In this document: piece after piece, positions 47,817 through 56,105 of the stretch
How the letters are laid out: each line of letters opens with the position of its first letter
How positions within the stretch are numbered: position 1 is the stretch's first letter
The notes under the pieces: model-generated
Told to the model about the DNA's origin: nothing
The model's database searches: none
What the model saw: only the letters and a program-made list of their open reading frames with translations
Position numbers and translations under genes: made by a program
Source: Paenibacillus tepidiphilus
GTDB taxonomy: Bacteria; Bacillota; Bacilli; Paenibacillales; Paenibacillaceae
Length of the DNA stretch: 64,000 bases
Direction of reading: 5' to 3'
Assembly: GCF_008635795.1 (NCBI RefSeq)
Contig: NZ_VWRQ01000001.1
Location: forward strand, 248,001-312,000

Positions 47817-48986
47817 ATGAATAAGAAAATCGTAGGTGTGTTTTATACAGAACATGAGGCATCGAGTGCTATTGAGGATCTGAAGGCGCACGGCTTCCAG
47901 ACCGAGGATATTTCGGTCATAGCCAGAAACAAGGATGATGTGGAGTCGATCAGTAATGAGACAGGCACCAAGGCACCAGAGGGAATTGCCTCCGGCGCGG
48001 CGACCGGCGGTGTGCTTGGCGGTGTAACCGGACTGCTCGCCGGCATCGGGGCTTTGGCGATTCCGGGCATTGGCCCGATTATCGCCGCAGGCCCGATTGC
48101 GGCCACGCTGGCCGGCGCAGCAGTCGGTGCAGGCACAGGCGGACTGGTCGGCGGGCTGATCGGTCTTGGTATTCCCGAGGATGAAGCGCAAACTTATGAT
48201 AACTATGTAGATGAAGGACGCATTCTGGTCATGGTGGATACGGATGACAGCCAGGCTGGACAAGTCTATACCGTGTTCCGCAAGCATAATTCGGCGAATT
48301 CGGACCGCTACATGACCGATGTTAACGATACCGCCGCCGATACTGCGCGCAGTTCTGTTAACGATACAGTGGATGCTGCCTTTAACGGGTCCGGACTGGA
48401 GGGTCGTAAGGATACGGGACTGGATACGATGAATTCAGCGCCCGTGCATGACCCTCTGGAAACCCGCAACTTGGACGATGTGAACAGACCGGGAATGACC
48501 GGGGATGTCTATTCCGGAACGCCGCGCGGCATCGGCGCGGAAGCCGCAGGCCTTGGCGGACCGCTGAACGAATCGGAGGAAGAGCGCAAGCTCCGTCTGC
48601 GGGAAGAGCAGCTTGATGTCTCGAAGAACAGGGTCCAGACCGGGGAAGTGAATGTCCGCAAGGAAATCGTGGAGGAACAAAAGACCATCAATGTGCCGGT
48701 ATCCCACGAGGAGATTGTCGTTGAGCGCCGTCCGGTGAATAATGACACCTCGGCTTCGCCGATCGGCCAGGAGGAGACCATCCGTATCCCGGTCAGCGAG
48801 GAGAAGGTGGAGGTAACCAAGAACACGGTGGTTACCGGTGAGGTTGATATTCACAAACGCGAGGTCCAGGGTACCGAGCAGGTGAAGGATACCGTGAAGC
48901 GCGAAGAGGCGCGTGTGGACAAAACAGGCGATGTACGGGTGAACGCAAGCGATGAACTGCTGCGCGACCACAGCCGGAGCCGTTAA
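47817..48986 (+). CDS. General stress protein with YflT and YsnF (DUF2382) domains
   Basis: 389 residues from ATG 47817, 7 nt after AGGAGGGA. An N-terminal YflT-like domain (KKIVGVFYTEHEASSAIEDL), then a Gly/Ala-rich segment with glycine zipper repeats (GGVLGGVTGLLAGIGALAIPG), an acidic linker, and a C-terminal YsnF/AvaK domain with beta repeats (RLREEQLDVSKNRVQTGEV, IRIPVSEEKVEVTKNTVV). In B. subtilis the YsnF and YflT genes are SigB general-stress genes of unknown function. A loose SigB-like pair (GTTTAA, 13 bp, GGTTAA) lies at about 47730-47754, but it is weak. Confidence 0.85.
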   Translation: MNKKIVGVFYTEHEASSAIEDLKAHGFQTEDISVIARNKDDVESISNETGTKAPEGIASGAATGGVLGGVTGLLAGIGALAIPGIGPIIAAGPIAATLAGAAVGAGTGGLVGGLIGLGIPEDEAQTYDNYVDEGRILVMVDTDDSQAGQVYTVFRKHNSANSDRYMTDVNDTAADTARSSVNDTVDAAFNGSGLEGRKDTGLDTMNSAPVHDPLETRNLDDVNRPGMTGDVYSGTPRGIGAEAAGLGGPLNESEEERKLRLREEQLDVSKNRVQTGEVNVRKEIVEEQKTINVPVSHEEIVVERRPVNNDTSASPIGQEETIRIPVSEEKVEVTKNTVVTGEVDIHKREVQGTEQVKDTVKREEARVDKTGDVRVNASDELLRDHSRSR

Positions 48987-49025
48987 GCAAAGCGGTGCAC
49001 GGGTGAAATAGCTGTAGCATAAATG

Positions 49026-49076
49026 GAGAGGCTCCCAGGGTCCGGTCAAGCCGGACTGTGGGAGCCTCTCTTTTTT
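49026..49076 (+). terminator. Terminator after the stress-protein gene
   Basis: GAGAGGCTCCCA (49026-49037) pairs with TGGGAGCCTCTC (49059-49070) around an inner TCCGG/CCGGA stem, followed by TTTTTT. Confidence 0.9.
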
Positions 49077-49176
49077 GGGTTTTAGGGATAGGGGATGGCA
49101 CCGCCTGAGTGTCTGAATCGGCAGGAGTGTGTGGGTGTCATATGAGCCTGTGGTGTCGGCGGCAGTAGAGTTGTGG

Positions 49177-50163
49177 CTAAATTGCAGATTGACGCTGGGG
49201 TGCTTGATGGGACGGATTAGCGGAATCGGCCAAGTCTGTATCGGATAAGCCGGCCGGCTGACGCTGTCTCTTCAGCATGTGCTTCAGCGCCTCCAGGTTA
49301 ACCAGCACTGTACCGGCGATAATGGTGATTACCCCCAGCACCGTTATCCAGGTCACCGGCTCCCCGTAGAACAGATAACCGACAAAAACGGCAATCGGCG
49401 GCGAAATGTAGAGCCAGGTAGCAGGAAACACCGGATTGGTCTTGGCGACCAGCCAATAGAACAGCGTATGTCCCACCATGGAGCCGACTACGGTCAGATA
49501 CAGCAGGGAACCGGCGGTGGGCAGGGACAGGAGGGTTTCGGGGTCGGGCCGCTCGGCGGCAAAAGACAGCAGGAACATCAGCGCCCCGCCGTACATCATC
49601 TGGACCGCGTTCAGCGCAACGGGAGACTGTTCCTTGAAGGTGGTGGTGACTTTTTTGGAATAGAGGGTACCGGCTGCGTAACAGCATTCACCGACCAGGA
49701 CTGCAGTGCAGCCGATCAGCCACAGCGGGGACAACTCAATGACCAGACTGGGCAGAACCAGCAGCAGGACCCCGGTGAACCCGATCAGACAGCCGAGCAG
49801 CGAGCGGCGCGGCGCGCGCTGCCGCAGCAGAGAGGTCTGCAGCAGCAGAATCATCATCGGACCCGTTGCCGACAGCACGGCCGCCAGTCCGGAAGATACA
49901 TATTGCTCGGCCCAATAGAGGGTAGAGAAGGTCCCGAAGGTCAGCAGCGCTCCGGTGAGCAGCAATTCCTTGCGCAGCAGCAGGGAGAAGCGGGCTTTGC
50001 CTTTCCAGACACACCAGAGCAGCAGGAGAGAGCCAGCCAGGAAGAAACGGATGGCAGCCGAGAAGAAAGGCGGGGCGCCCGCATCCACTCCGACTTTAAT
50101 GGCCAGAAAGGTTGTGCCGAAGATCAGACAGACCAGTGAGTAAGCCAACATAATCATATTCAT
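49177..50163 (-). CDS. EamA/DMT family transporter
   Basis: 328 residues with ten membrane helices in two EamA repeats; each starts with a conserved helix (YSLVCLIFGTTFLAIKVG and LWLIGCTAVLVGECCYAAG), and the second ends near PPIAVFVGYLFYGEPV. EamA proteins export amino acids or other small metabolites. AAAGGGG precedes the ATG. The gene is divergent from a MocR-type regulator, a common arrangement in which the PLP-binding regulator controls the exporter. The C-terminal tail is hydrophilic. Confidence 0.87.
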   Translation of the reverse strand: MNMIMLAYSLVCLIFGTTFLAIKVGVDAGAPPFFSAAIRFFLAGSLLLLWCVWKGKARFSLLLRKELLLTGALLTFGTFSTLYWAEQYVSSGLAAVLSATGPMMILLLQTSLLRQRAPRRSLLGCLIGFTGVLLLVLPSLVIELSPLWLIGCTAVLVGECCYAAGTLYSKKVTTTFKEQSPVALNAVQMMYGGALMFLLSFAAERPDPETLLSLPTAGSLLYLTVVGSMVGHTLFYWLVAKTNPVFPATWLYISPPIAVFVGYLFYGEPVTWITVLGVITIIAGTVLVNLEALKHMLKRQRQPAGLSDTDLADSANPSHQAPQRQSAI

Positions 50164-50280
50164 GTAACCCCTTTGCGGTAAATGTAGTTGCGCCGTTGAG
50201 CATTTCGTTAATCATAGCGGGTGAGGGATAGAACAGATTTTGGGATATAGAACAGATAGGATTGAAAATAGGTTACAATA

Positions 50281-50430
50281 CAGGGAATACAAGAACGTGC
50301 AGGGCATAGCAGAACAGGGTAGAACGGGGCAAAACAGGGCAGGCAGAGCAGGGCAAGGCTGGGCAGGGCAGGGCAGGGCAGGGCAGGGCAGAGCAGGACA
50401 GGCAGGGCAGAACAGAACAGAACAGAGCAG
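50281..50430. repeat. Pentanucleotide repeat region (GGGCA / AACAG)
   Basis: Six perfect tandem GGGCA units (50361-50390) within about 150 bp of imperfect GGGCA, GAGCA and AACAG pentamers. It lies between the divergent EamA and MocR genes, in the presumed MocR leader or promoter region. A reading frame through it (Gly/Gln/Arg only) is a by-product of the repeat. Confidence 0.85.
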
Positions 50431-50542
50431 ATGTAGCCTGCGACTAATAGCGCAGAGTATACAGGGTAGACCAGATGTGGCCGCGTAGGCTGAAAAGCCG
50501 GGCAGGCGAAATACCGGGGGTAGTTGGAAGGAGAAGTAGAGC

Positions 50543-51955
50543 ATGGCTAGAATGGCTGAAGCGGAGCATGGGCACCCGTTATTCCGGCAGGTGCATGATT
50601 ATCTGATGAACCGGATAGAGCGCGGGGAATGGCGGCCCCATGACAAGCTGCCCTCCATCCGGCTGCTGGCTGAAGAGCTGCAGGTTCACCGGCTGACGGT
50701 GTTCAAGGCCTACCGCACGCTAGTGGACTGCGGCAAGGTGTATGTCAAGGATAAATCGGGATATTATGTCTCGCCGGGGCGCGGGGATGCGGAGGTTGCC
50801 GATGAGGGGGCAGCGGTGGCGACGTATTCGTTGACCAATGCTTTGTCGGACATTCAGCGGCTGCCGGTCAATTACCAGTTCTCCCAGGCGCTGATTGATC
50901 CGGGCCTGCTGCCCAATCTCTTCCTCTCTGATTATGTCAAAAAGGTTTTCGATCTCTATCCTAAGGTACTCGGGACCTACTCTTCCGTGCAGGGGGACGT
51001 CGAGCTGCGCGAGACGCTCAGCCGCCATTTCCGGCGGCAGCACCGGCTGCAGCTGACACCGGAGGAGCTTGTCATCACTTCGGGCGCACAGCAGGCGATC
51101 AATCTGATCGCCGACATCGTGCTCGGTCCGATGGATGCGGTGCTCGTGGAGCGCCCGACGTACAGTGTGGCGCTGGATATTTTCCGGCGGGCGGGTGCCC
51201 GGCTGGTGCCGGTGAACATTACGCCGGAGGGGTATGATCTGGAGGAGGTAGAGGCACTGATGCGTCGGTACAGGCCGCGGATGTTCTACATGAATCCGAC
51301 GCATCATAATCCGACCGGCGTCACGGTTCCGGCCGCGCAGCGCAAGCAGATGGTCGAGCTGGCGGAGCGTTACCGCTGTCTGCTCGTGGAGGATGATCCC
51401 TTCCGCGATATGTATTTCGGCGCTGCACCGCCGCCGCCGTTCTTCGCCTATGATACGGAGGGCTGGGTGGTATATATCAGCAGCTTCAGCAAATATGTCG
51501 CTCCGGGGCTGCGGATCTGTGCGGTGGCTTGCCGCCATCCCTTCGCCGAGCGCCTGATTACCGCCAAGTCGCTGGCGGACAATGGTACTCCGCTGCTGAA
51601 CCAGAAGATCTTTCTGCACTATTACACCTCGCCGCGACTTCAGCAGCATTTAGAGAAGCTGCGGATTGCGCTGCAGGTGCATAAGGAGATCGCGGAGGAG
51701 GAGCTGGCCGGTAGAGGCTGGGAGTGGACGGCGCCGCAGGGTGGCTTGAATTTGTGGGTGAAGCTGCCGGAGACGGTATCCGTCGACAGGCTGTTTGCGC
51801 GCTGCCTGGAGGAATCGATAGCCTTCGTGCCAGGGGCGATTTGCGACCCGCTTGGCGAGATGACCTCCTGGATGCGGCTCAGCTATTCCTTCGCCAGCGA
51901 GCAAGTGCTGCGCGCAGGGATCAGGCGCCTGACGGAGCTGGCGCGAGAGATGTGA
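50543..51955 (+). CDS. MocR/GntR-type regulator with aminotransferase domain
   Basis: 470 residues. An N-terminal GntR winged helix (HPLFRQVHDYLMNRIERGEW, LPSIRLLAEELQVHRLTVFKA) is fused to a class I aminotransferase fold with PLP motifs NPTHHNPTGVTV and the lysine in SSFSKYVAPGLR. MocR regulators sense PLP or an amino-acid adduct and control neighbouring genes rather than act as enzymes. Divergent orientation to the EamA gene makes that the likely target. GGAAGGAGAAG precedes the ATG by about 7 nt. Confidence 0.9.
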   Translation: MARMAEAEHGHPLFRQVHDYLMNRIERGEWRPHDKLPSIRLLAEELQVHRLTVFKAYRTLVDCGKVYVKDKSGYYVSPGRGDAEVADEGAAVATYSLTNALSDIQRLPVNYQFSQALIDPGLLPNLFLSDYVKKVFDLYPKVLGTYSSVQGDVELRETLSRHFRRQHRLQLTPEELVITSGAQQAINLIADIVLGPMDAVLVERPTYSVALDIFRRAGARLVPVNITPEGYDLEEVEALMRRYRPRMFYMNPTHHNPTGVTVPAAQRKQMVELAERYRCLLVEDDPFRDMYFGAAPPPPFFAYDTEGWVVYISSFSKYVAPGLRICAVACRHPFAERLITAKSLADNGTPLLNQKIFLHYYTSPRLQQHLEKLRIALQVHKEIAEEELAGRGWEWTAPQGGLNLWVKLPETVSVDRLFARCLEESIAFVPGAICDPLGEMTSWMRLSYSFASEQVLRAGIRRLTELAREM

Positions 51956-52310
51956 GGCTGTGAGTGTATGGGAGGCGTGTCCGGTTGGCGGACTGAAGAA
52001 GTGTGGCTGACTAGAAAAGAGTGTGAAGGGTGGCAGAATGCGCAGCAGAAGACCCTTCCCGTTCATGGCTGCATAGGGTCATTTCTGCTTGCACAGTAGC
52101 AGCAAGTTGACTATGTGGTGCTTCCTGCTAATAGTTTGTTTGAAGCTTCTGTAAATGGACTATTTGAAGCTTTGCAAGGTAGATAGACAAGGCCTATTGT
52201 GCAGCTTTCTCCCTGTTCGGACGTTTCCCCCATATTGAGCTCAACCTTCTCATGTCTAAGTGTACATTTTCGTGGGGGAGGACTCCAACTTAATAAGGGG
52301 CTGTAGAGAT
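51956..52310. other. Gene-free stretch after the MocR gene
   Basis: No gene, RNA or good terminator is visible. The last 60 bp lead into the 52-bp repeat array. Confidence 0.4.
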
Positions 52311-52595
52311 TGTAGGCGAAAAAGCGACCACAATGGGCTGCCGCGAGGGCAAACGGTAAAATGTAGGCGAAAAAGTGACCACAATGGGCTGCCGCAAGGG
52401 TAAACAGGAAAAATGTAGGCGAAAAAGCGACCACAATGAGCTACCGCGAGGGTAAACGGTCAAAGTGTAGGCGAAAAAGCGACCACAATGGGCTGCCGCG
52501 AGGGTAAACGAGCAAAATGTAGGCGAAAAAGCGACCACAAGGGGCTTACGTGAGGGTGAACGGGCCAATTGTAGGCGAAAAAGCGACCACAACTC
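52311..52595. repeat. Tandem array of six 52-bp units
   Basis: Units start at 52311, 52362, 52414, 52466, 52518 and 52570 (period 51-52). Consensus TGTAGGCGAAAAAGCGACCA, then CAATGGGCTGCCGCGAGGG and TAAACGG with a short A-rich tail. The first 26 bases are almost invariant; the last unit is cut at 52595. The period is not a multiple of three, so a minus-strand open frame of 102 codons across it reads the same DNA in shifting frames and is not a gene. Confidence 0.95.
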
Positions 52596-52797
52596 CACAA
52601 GCTATGTGTTGCTGGGGACGAGTAGTAGAGCTGGAGCTCTTTTGTTTAGTGACGAGTAACAGAGCATCGGGAGTTCAGTTATCTAAGTAGCAAGCAACTT
52701 GATACGGGAACCGGGTATGGCATCGAAGTTAACAATTACATAACAGCATTATTTTCAGGCATCTCTTCACGCGCTCAGATAAAAACCTGTGAACTAC

Positions 52798-52840
52798 AAG
52801 CACCCGAACCTGCCGCAGGCTGCGGAAGTCCGGGTGCTTT
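52798..52840. terminator. Hairpin in the gap before the feo genes
   Basis: AAGCACCCG (52798-52806) pairs with CGGGTGCTT (52831-52839), with an inner CCGCAG/CTGCGG stem and TTT after. No plus-strand gene precedes it closely; no function is clear. Confidence 0.5.
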
Positions 52841-53120
52841 GCTCTGTCTGCCGCTATCTGTCGCTGCTGTCAACCGTTGTCTGCCACTACTTGCGTTTGC
52901 TGTCTGCATCGTCTCTGGTATCAAACGCTACTGCCTGCTGCTGTCTGCACTGTCTCAGCTATCTGCTGTCTGCAGTGTCACTGCTATCTGCACTGTCGCT
53001 GCTGTCTACATCGTCTTCTAACTAACGCTATTGACTGGCTGTCTGCACTGTCTCATCTATCTGACGCTACTGACTGGCGCTGTCTGCCACTATCTGCGTC
53101 TGCTGTCTGATGCTACTATC
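52841..53120. repeat. Low-complexity CTGTCTGC-type repeat
   Basis: About 280 bp of degenerate copies of CTGTCTGCACTGTC and CGCTACTGACTGG words, with no fixed period. Open frames across it (Cys/Leu/Ser-rich) are repeat artefacts. It ends about 40 bp before the feoB permease stop. Confidence 0.75.
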
Positions 53121-53156
53121 AGAATTTTGCGAATTTTGTCTTAGGTTGGCTCTACT

Positions 53157-54566
53157 CTAAACCCATCCCAGCAAGCGGGCGGCCTGCGCGACAGCGAAGG
53201 TGACGGCAACGGCGATCCCGAGCGGAATGGCGGCAGAGAGTACCGCCCATTTCAGACTTTTGGTTTCTTTATAGATGTTCACCAGCGTTGTACCGCACGG
53301 ATAATGCAGCAGTGAGAACAGCATCATATTCAGCGCGGTTAGCCAGGTCCAGCCCTGGCCCAGGAAGATGTCCTTAATCCCGCCGAGACCGTCGATATCG
53401 ACCATCGCCCCAGAGGACATATAGCCCATAAGCAGAATCGGCAGGACGATTTCATTGGCCGGCAGGCCCAGAATGAAGGCCATAATAATGAAGCCGTCAA
53501 GGCCGAGCAGGCTGGCAAAAGGGTCGAAGAAGGCAGCCATATGGTTCAGCACGCTGTCGCCGGAGACCATCACATTGCCGAGAATCCAGGTGATGATCCC
53601 GGCGGGAGCGGCGACAACGATGGCGCGGGTCAGTACATTCAGCGACTTCTCCTTGGATGCGCGAAGAATGGTCTTGAAGATCTGCGGGCGGCGGTACGGC
53701 GGAAGCTCCAGTGTGTAATGGGTCGGTACTCCGCGCAGCGCAGTTCTCGACAGCACCCAGGAGACCGTAAGCGTAACGGCGATGCCCACCAGCACAATGC
53801 CCATCAGGACCAGGGCCGTGGCCAGCGTGCTAAATGCACCGCTTGCCGCCGAGCCGATCATGAACATGGAAGAGAGCAGAATCAGCGTGGGCCAGCGGCC
53901 ATTGCACGGGACGAAATTGTTGGTCAGAATCGCCAGCATCCGCTCACGCGGCGATTCGATGATCCGGGTGGAGATGATGGCGGCAGCGTTGCAGCCGAAG
54001 CCCATGGACATGGTCAGCGCCTGCTTGCCGTGGCCGCCGGATTTCTTGAACAGGCGGTCCATGTTAAAAGCAACGCGCGGCAGATACCCGAAGTTCTCGA
54101 GCAGCGCAAAGACCGGGAAGAAGATCATCATCGGCGGCAGCATGACGCTGATGACTGAAGAGGTGCCGCGGTACAGGCCGAGCACCAGCACGCCGTGCAG
54201 CCAGGCCGGGGCGTGAAGGGCTGTGAACCCCGCCGTCAAATAGCCTTCAATGAAGCTGAACAGCGAAGCCAGCCAGCTTGACGGATAATTCGCGCCGGCG
54301 ATGGTGATCCAGAAGACGAGCCCGAGTCCGGCGAGCATGATCGGAAAGCCCCAGACCCTTGAGGTGACGATATTGTCGAGCTTGTAGGTGCTGCCAAGCT
54401 TCTTGCGGTCGCGGTAAACGACGGCGCTGCTGCAGATCTCCGCCGATACACCGTAAATGCCGCCGACGATCTCGTCGCGGATGCTTCCCTTGTCAGCCAG
54501 CTTCTTCGCTGCTGTGCGCAGGGAATCGAGCGCGCCTTCCCCGTTAATGGCAGGCTGTAACTCCAT
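53157..54566 (-). CDS. Ferrous iron transporter FeoB, membrane (permease) part
   Basis: 469 residues from ATG 54566, after GGAGGTGCTC. After a short helical start (the rest of the GDI domain: IRDEIVGGIYGVSAEICSS) come two Gate domains and about eleven membrane helices. FeoB motifs include GFGCNAAAIISTRIIE, NNFVPCNGRWPTL, and HYPCGTTLVNIYKETKS. It forms the Fe2+ channel. In most bacteria it is fused to the GTPase; here the break falls inside the GDI linker and the two genes overlap by 23 bp in different frames. No FeoC-like gene follows. Confidence 0.88.
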   Translation of the reverse strand: MELQPAINGEGALDSLRTAAKKLADKGSIRDEIVGGIYGVSAEICSSAVVYRDRKKLGSTYKLDNIVTSRVWGFPIMLAGLGLVFWITIAGANYPSSWLASLFSFIEGYLTAGFTALHAPAWLHGVLVLGLYRGTSSVISVMLPPMMIFFPVFALLENFGYLPRVAFNMDRLFKKSGGHGKQALTMSMGFGCNAAAIISTRIIESPRERMLAILTNNFVPCNGRWPTLILLSSMFMIGSAASGAFSTLATALVLMGIVLVGIAVTLTVSWVLSRTALRGVPTHYTLELPPYRRPQIFKTILRASKEKSLNVLTRAIVVAAPAGIITWILGNVMVSGDSVLNHMAAFFDPFASLLGLDGFIIMAFILGLPANEIVLPILLMGYMSSGAMVDIDGLGGIKDIFLGQGWTWLTALNMMLFSLLHYPCGTTLVNIYKETKSLKWAVLSAAIPLGIAVAVTFAVAQAARLLGWV

Positions 54567-55275
54567 GGCCGAGCACCTCCTTGCTGCTTGCGGCTTCCTT
54601 GCGTTCCATGTGCTCCTTGAGCGAAGCCAGCAGGCTGTCGTCACCGTCCAGCAGCCGCAGGGCAATCCAGCGGGCCGGGTAGCGGGAGCCGACTGTCCGC
54701 TCGACCAGCGGAGTAAGCTCGGCTATGCCTTGTTCAATCTCCTCGCTGTAGGTAATGCGGAGCGGCGGTGCGGTAACGGCGCCGGTGGCCACCCGTTCAA
54801 TTTGATCAAGCAATTGCTTGATCCCGATTTCGCTGCGCGCCGAAATAGCCGCAACCGGGACGCCGAGCCGTTTCGCGATGGCCTTCAGGTCAATCTCGAT
54901 CCCCAGCCGCCGGGCTTCATCGATCAGATTGATACAGATCACCGCCCGGCCCGTGATTTCGAGTACCTGCAGCGCCAGATTCAAATTACGCTCCAGAGAG
55001 GTTGCGTCCAGAACTACGAGCGTAACATCGGGCTGTTCAAAAATAATATAATCTCTGGCCGCCTCTTCATCGGCGGAATTCGAATACAGCGAATAAGTCC
55101 CCGGCAGGTCGACAGCCTTGTAGGTATGGCCGTTATGTGTAAACTCGCCTTCGGCGGTGATGACGGTCTTGCCGGCCCAGTTGCCGGTATGCTGGCGCAG
55201 ACCGGTCAACAGATTAAACAGCGTACTCTTCCCGGTATTCGGGTTCCCGGCAAATGCGACCGTGAATTTACTCAT
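54544..55275 (-). CDS. FeoB GTPase part (NFeoB), separate gene
   Basis: 243 residues from ATG 55275, preceded by a purine-rich GGAGGCGGAAGGG leader. G-protein motifs: G1 GNPNTGKST, G2 region TGNWAGKTV, G3 DLPGTYS, G4 NLID (usual NMID), and SARSEIGI as G5. A partial GDI domain follows (about residues 170-240). The protein has no membrane helix and should act on the FeoB permease encoded next. The start overlaps the feoA stop by 8 bp and the end overlaps the permease gene by 23 bp, so all three are co-translated. Confidence 0.9.
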   Translation of the reverse strand: MSKFTVAFAGNPNTGKSTLFNLLTGLRQHTGNWAGKTVITAEGEFTHNGHTYKAVDLPGTYSLYSNSADEEAARDYIIFEQPDVTLVVLDATSLERNLNLALQVLEITGRAVICINLIDEARRLGIEIDLKAIAKRLGVPVAAISARSEIGIKQLLDQIERVATGAVTAPPLRITYSEEIEQGIAELTPLVERTVGSRYPARWIALRLLDGDDSLLASLKEHMERKEAASSKEVLGHGVTACH

Positions 55276-55525
55276 CCCTTCCGCCTCCAATCCTTTCTCC
55301 GTATATGAGCGAGCTTTCCTCCCGGCGCAGGGCAATGGTGGTATTGCTCACCCGAAAGGCGACCGGGTCTCCGAGCGGACTGCGCCGCAGTACTTCTACG
55401 GCATTGCCGACCACAAATCCAAGATCGAGCAGTCTTCTCCGGAGCACCCCTTGAACATCAATACCGGTAATGCGCAATATGCTTCCGTTCGCAGCTTCGG
55501 ATAACGGAGTGCCGGCAACAGTCAT
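55268..55525 (-). CDS. feoA: Ferrous iron transport protein FeoA
   Basis: 85 residues from ATG 55525, chosen because AGAAGGGA lies 5 nt upstream; an ATG at 55543 lacks a site. The SH3-like FeoA fold reads LRITGIDVQGVLRRRLLDLG, VLRRSPLGDPVAF, and IALRREESSLIYGER. FeoA supports FeoB function and may bind its GTPase domain. It is the first gene of a feoA-feoB(GTPase)-feoB(permease) operon. The SigA-like promoter is at 55605-55633. Confidence 0.9.
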   Translation of the reverse strand: MTVAGTPLSEAANGSILRITGIDVQGVLRRRLLDLGFVVGNAVEVLRRSPLGDPVAFRVSNTTIALRREESSLIYGERIGGGRDE

Positions 55526-55604
55526 ATTGTTCCCTTCTTTCATATGTTGGTATAGGCATCAAAAGATGGCCTCATGAATGTTTATTGTATACTTCCACAA
55601 TATT

Positions 55605-55633
55605 AGTATATGTAAATAACTTTGTCCTGACAA
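55605..55633 (-). promoter_or_regulatory. Promoter of the feo operon
   Basis: On the minus strand TTGTCA (55633-55628), 17 bp, TATACT (55610-55605). No convincing Fur box was recognised. Confidence 0.7.
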
Positions 55634-55687
55634 CAAAAAAGTTTCCCTGAGGAAAGATAATCGGCAGTACGAAAAATACCGGTAACT

Positions 55688-55959
55688 CAGCAACATCTGT
55701 AACACAGCAACATCTGTGAATCAGCAACATCTGTAATACAGCAACATCTGTAACACAGCAACATCTGTAACACAGCAACATCTGTAACTCAGCAACATCT
55801 GTAACTCAGCAACATCTATAACTCAGCAACATCTGTAGCCCAGCAACATCTGTAACACAGCAACATCTGTAACTCAGCAACATCTGTAACACAGCAACAT
55901 CTGTAACTCAGCAACATCTGTAACTCAGCAACATCTGTAACTCAGCAACATCTGTAACT
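55688..55959. repeat. 17-bp minisatellite, sixteen copies, upstream of feoA
   Basis: Unit CAGCAACATCTGTAACT (or CAGCAACATCTGTAACA) repeats with an exact 17-bp period from 55688 to 55943 (sixteen copies); a few changes occur (GTGAAT, CTATAA, GTAGCC), and a degenerate copy follows. It ends about 55 bp beyond the feo promoter. It has no unique spacers, so it is not CRISPR. The position and high uniformity suggest recent expansion by slippage. Confidence 0.95.
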
Positions 55960-56030
55960 CAAAATATCTGCAGCACAAAAGTTTCTGCAGCACAAAAATC
56001 AATTAACCCATCGATATTTCCGTAAAATCC

Positions 56031-56062
56031 AAAAACGCCGTCTGCCAAAGGGCGGACGACGT
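56031..56062 (-). terminator. Terminator after the SRPBCC gene
   Basis: On the minus strand ACGTCGTCCGCCC, loop TTTGG, CAGACGGCGT, then TTTTTGG. The stem has one or two mismatches. Confidence 0.65.
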
Positions 56063-56105
56063 GTTGGTTTAAATCTGATAGTGGGGATACGGGACGCCGG
56101 GCGGA

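Noticed and set aside
50240..50488. Gly/Gln/Arg-rich small protein
   Set aside because: The frame is produced by the pentanucleotide repeat, lacks a ribosome site and has no conserved feature.
52311..52595. CRISPR array or a repeat-protein gene
   Set aside because: The 52-bp units are nearly identical along their whole length, so there are no spacers; the period is not a multiple of three, so a protein reading would shift frame at each unit.
55572..55781. Cys/Leu/Val-rich minus-strand frame beside feoA
   Set aside because: It translates the 17-bp minisatellite and overlaps the feo promoter.
55688..55959. CRISPR array
   Set aside because: Repeats are 17 bp and directly abutting with no unique spacers; no cas gene in the window.
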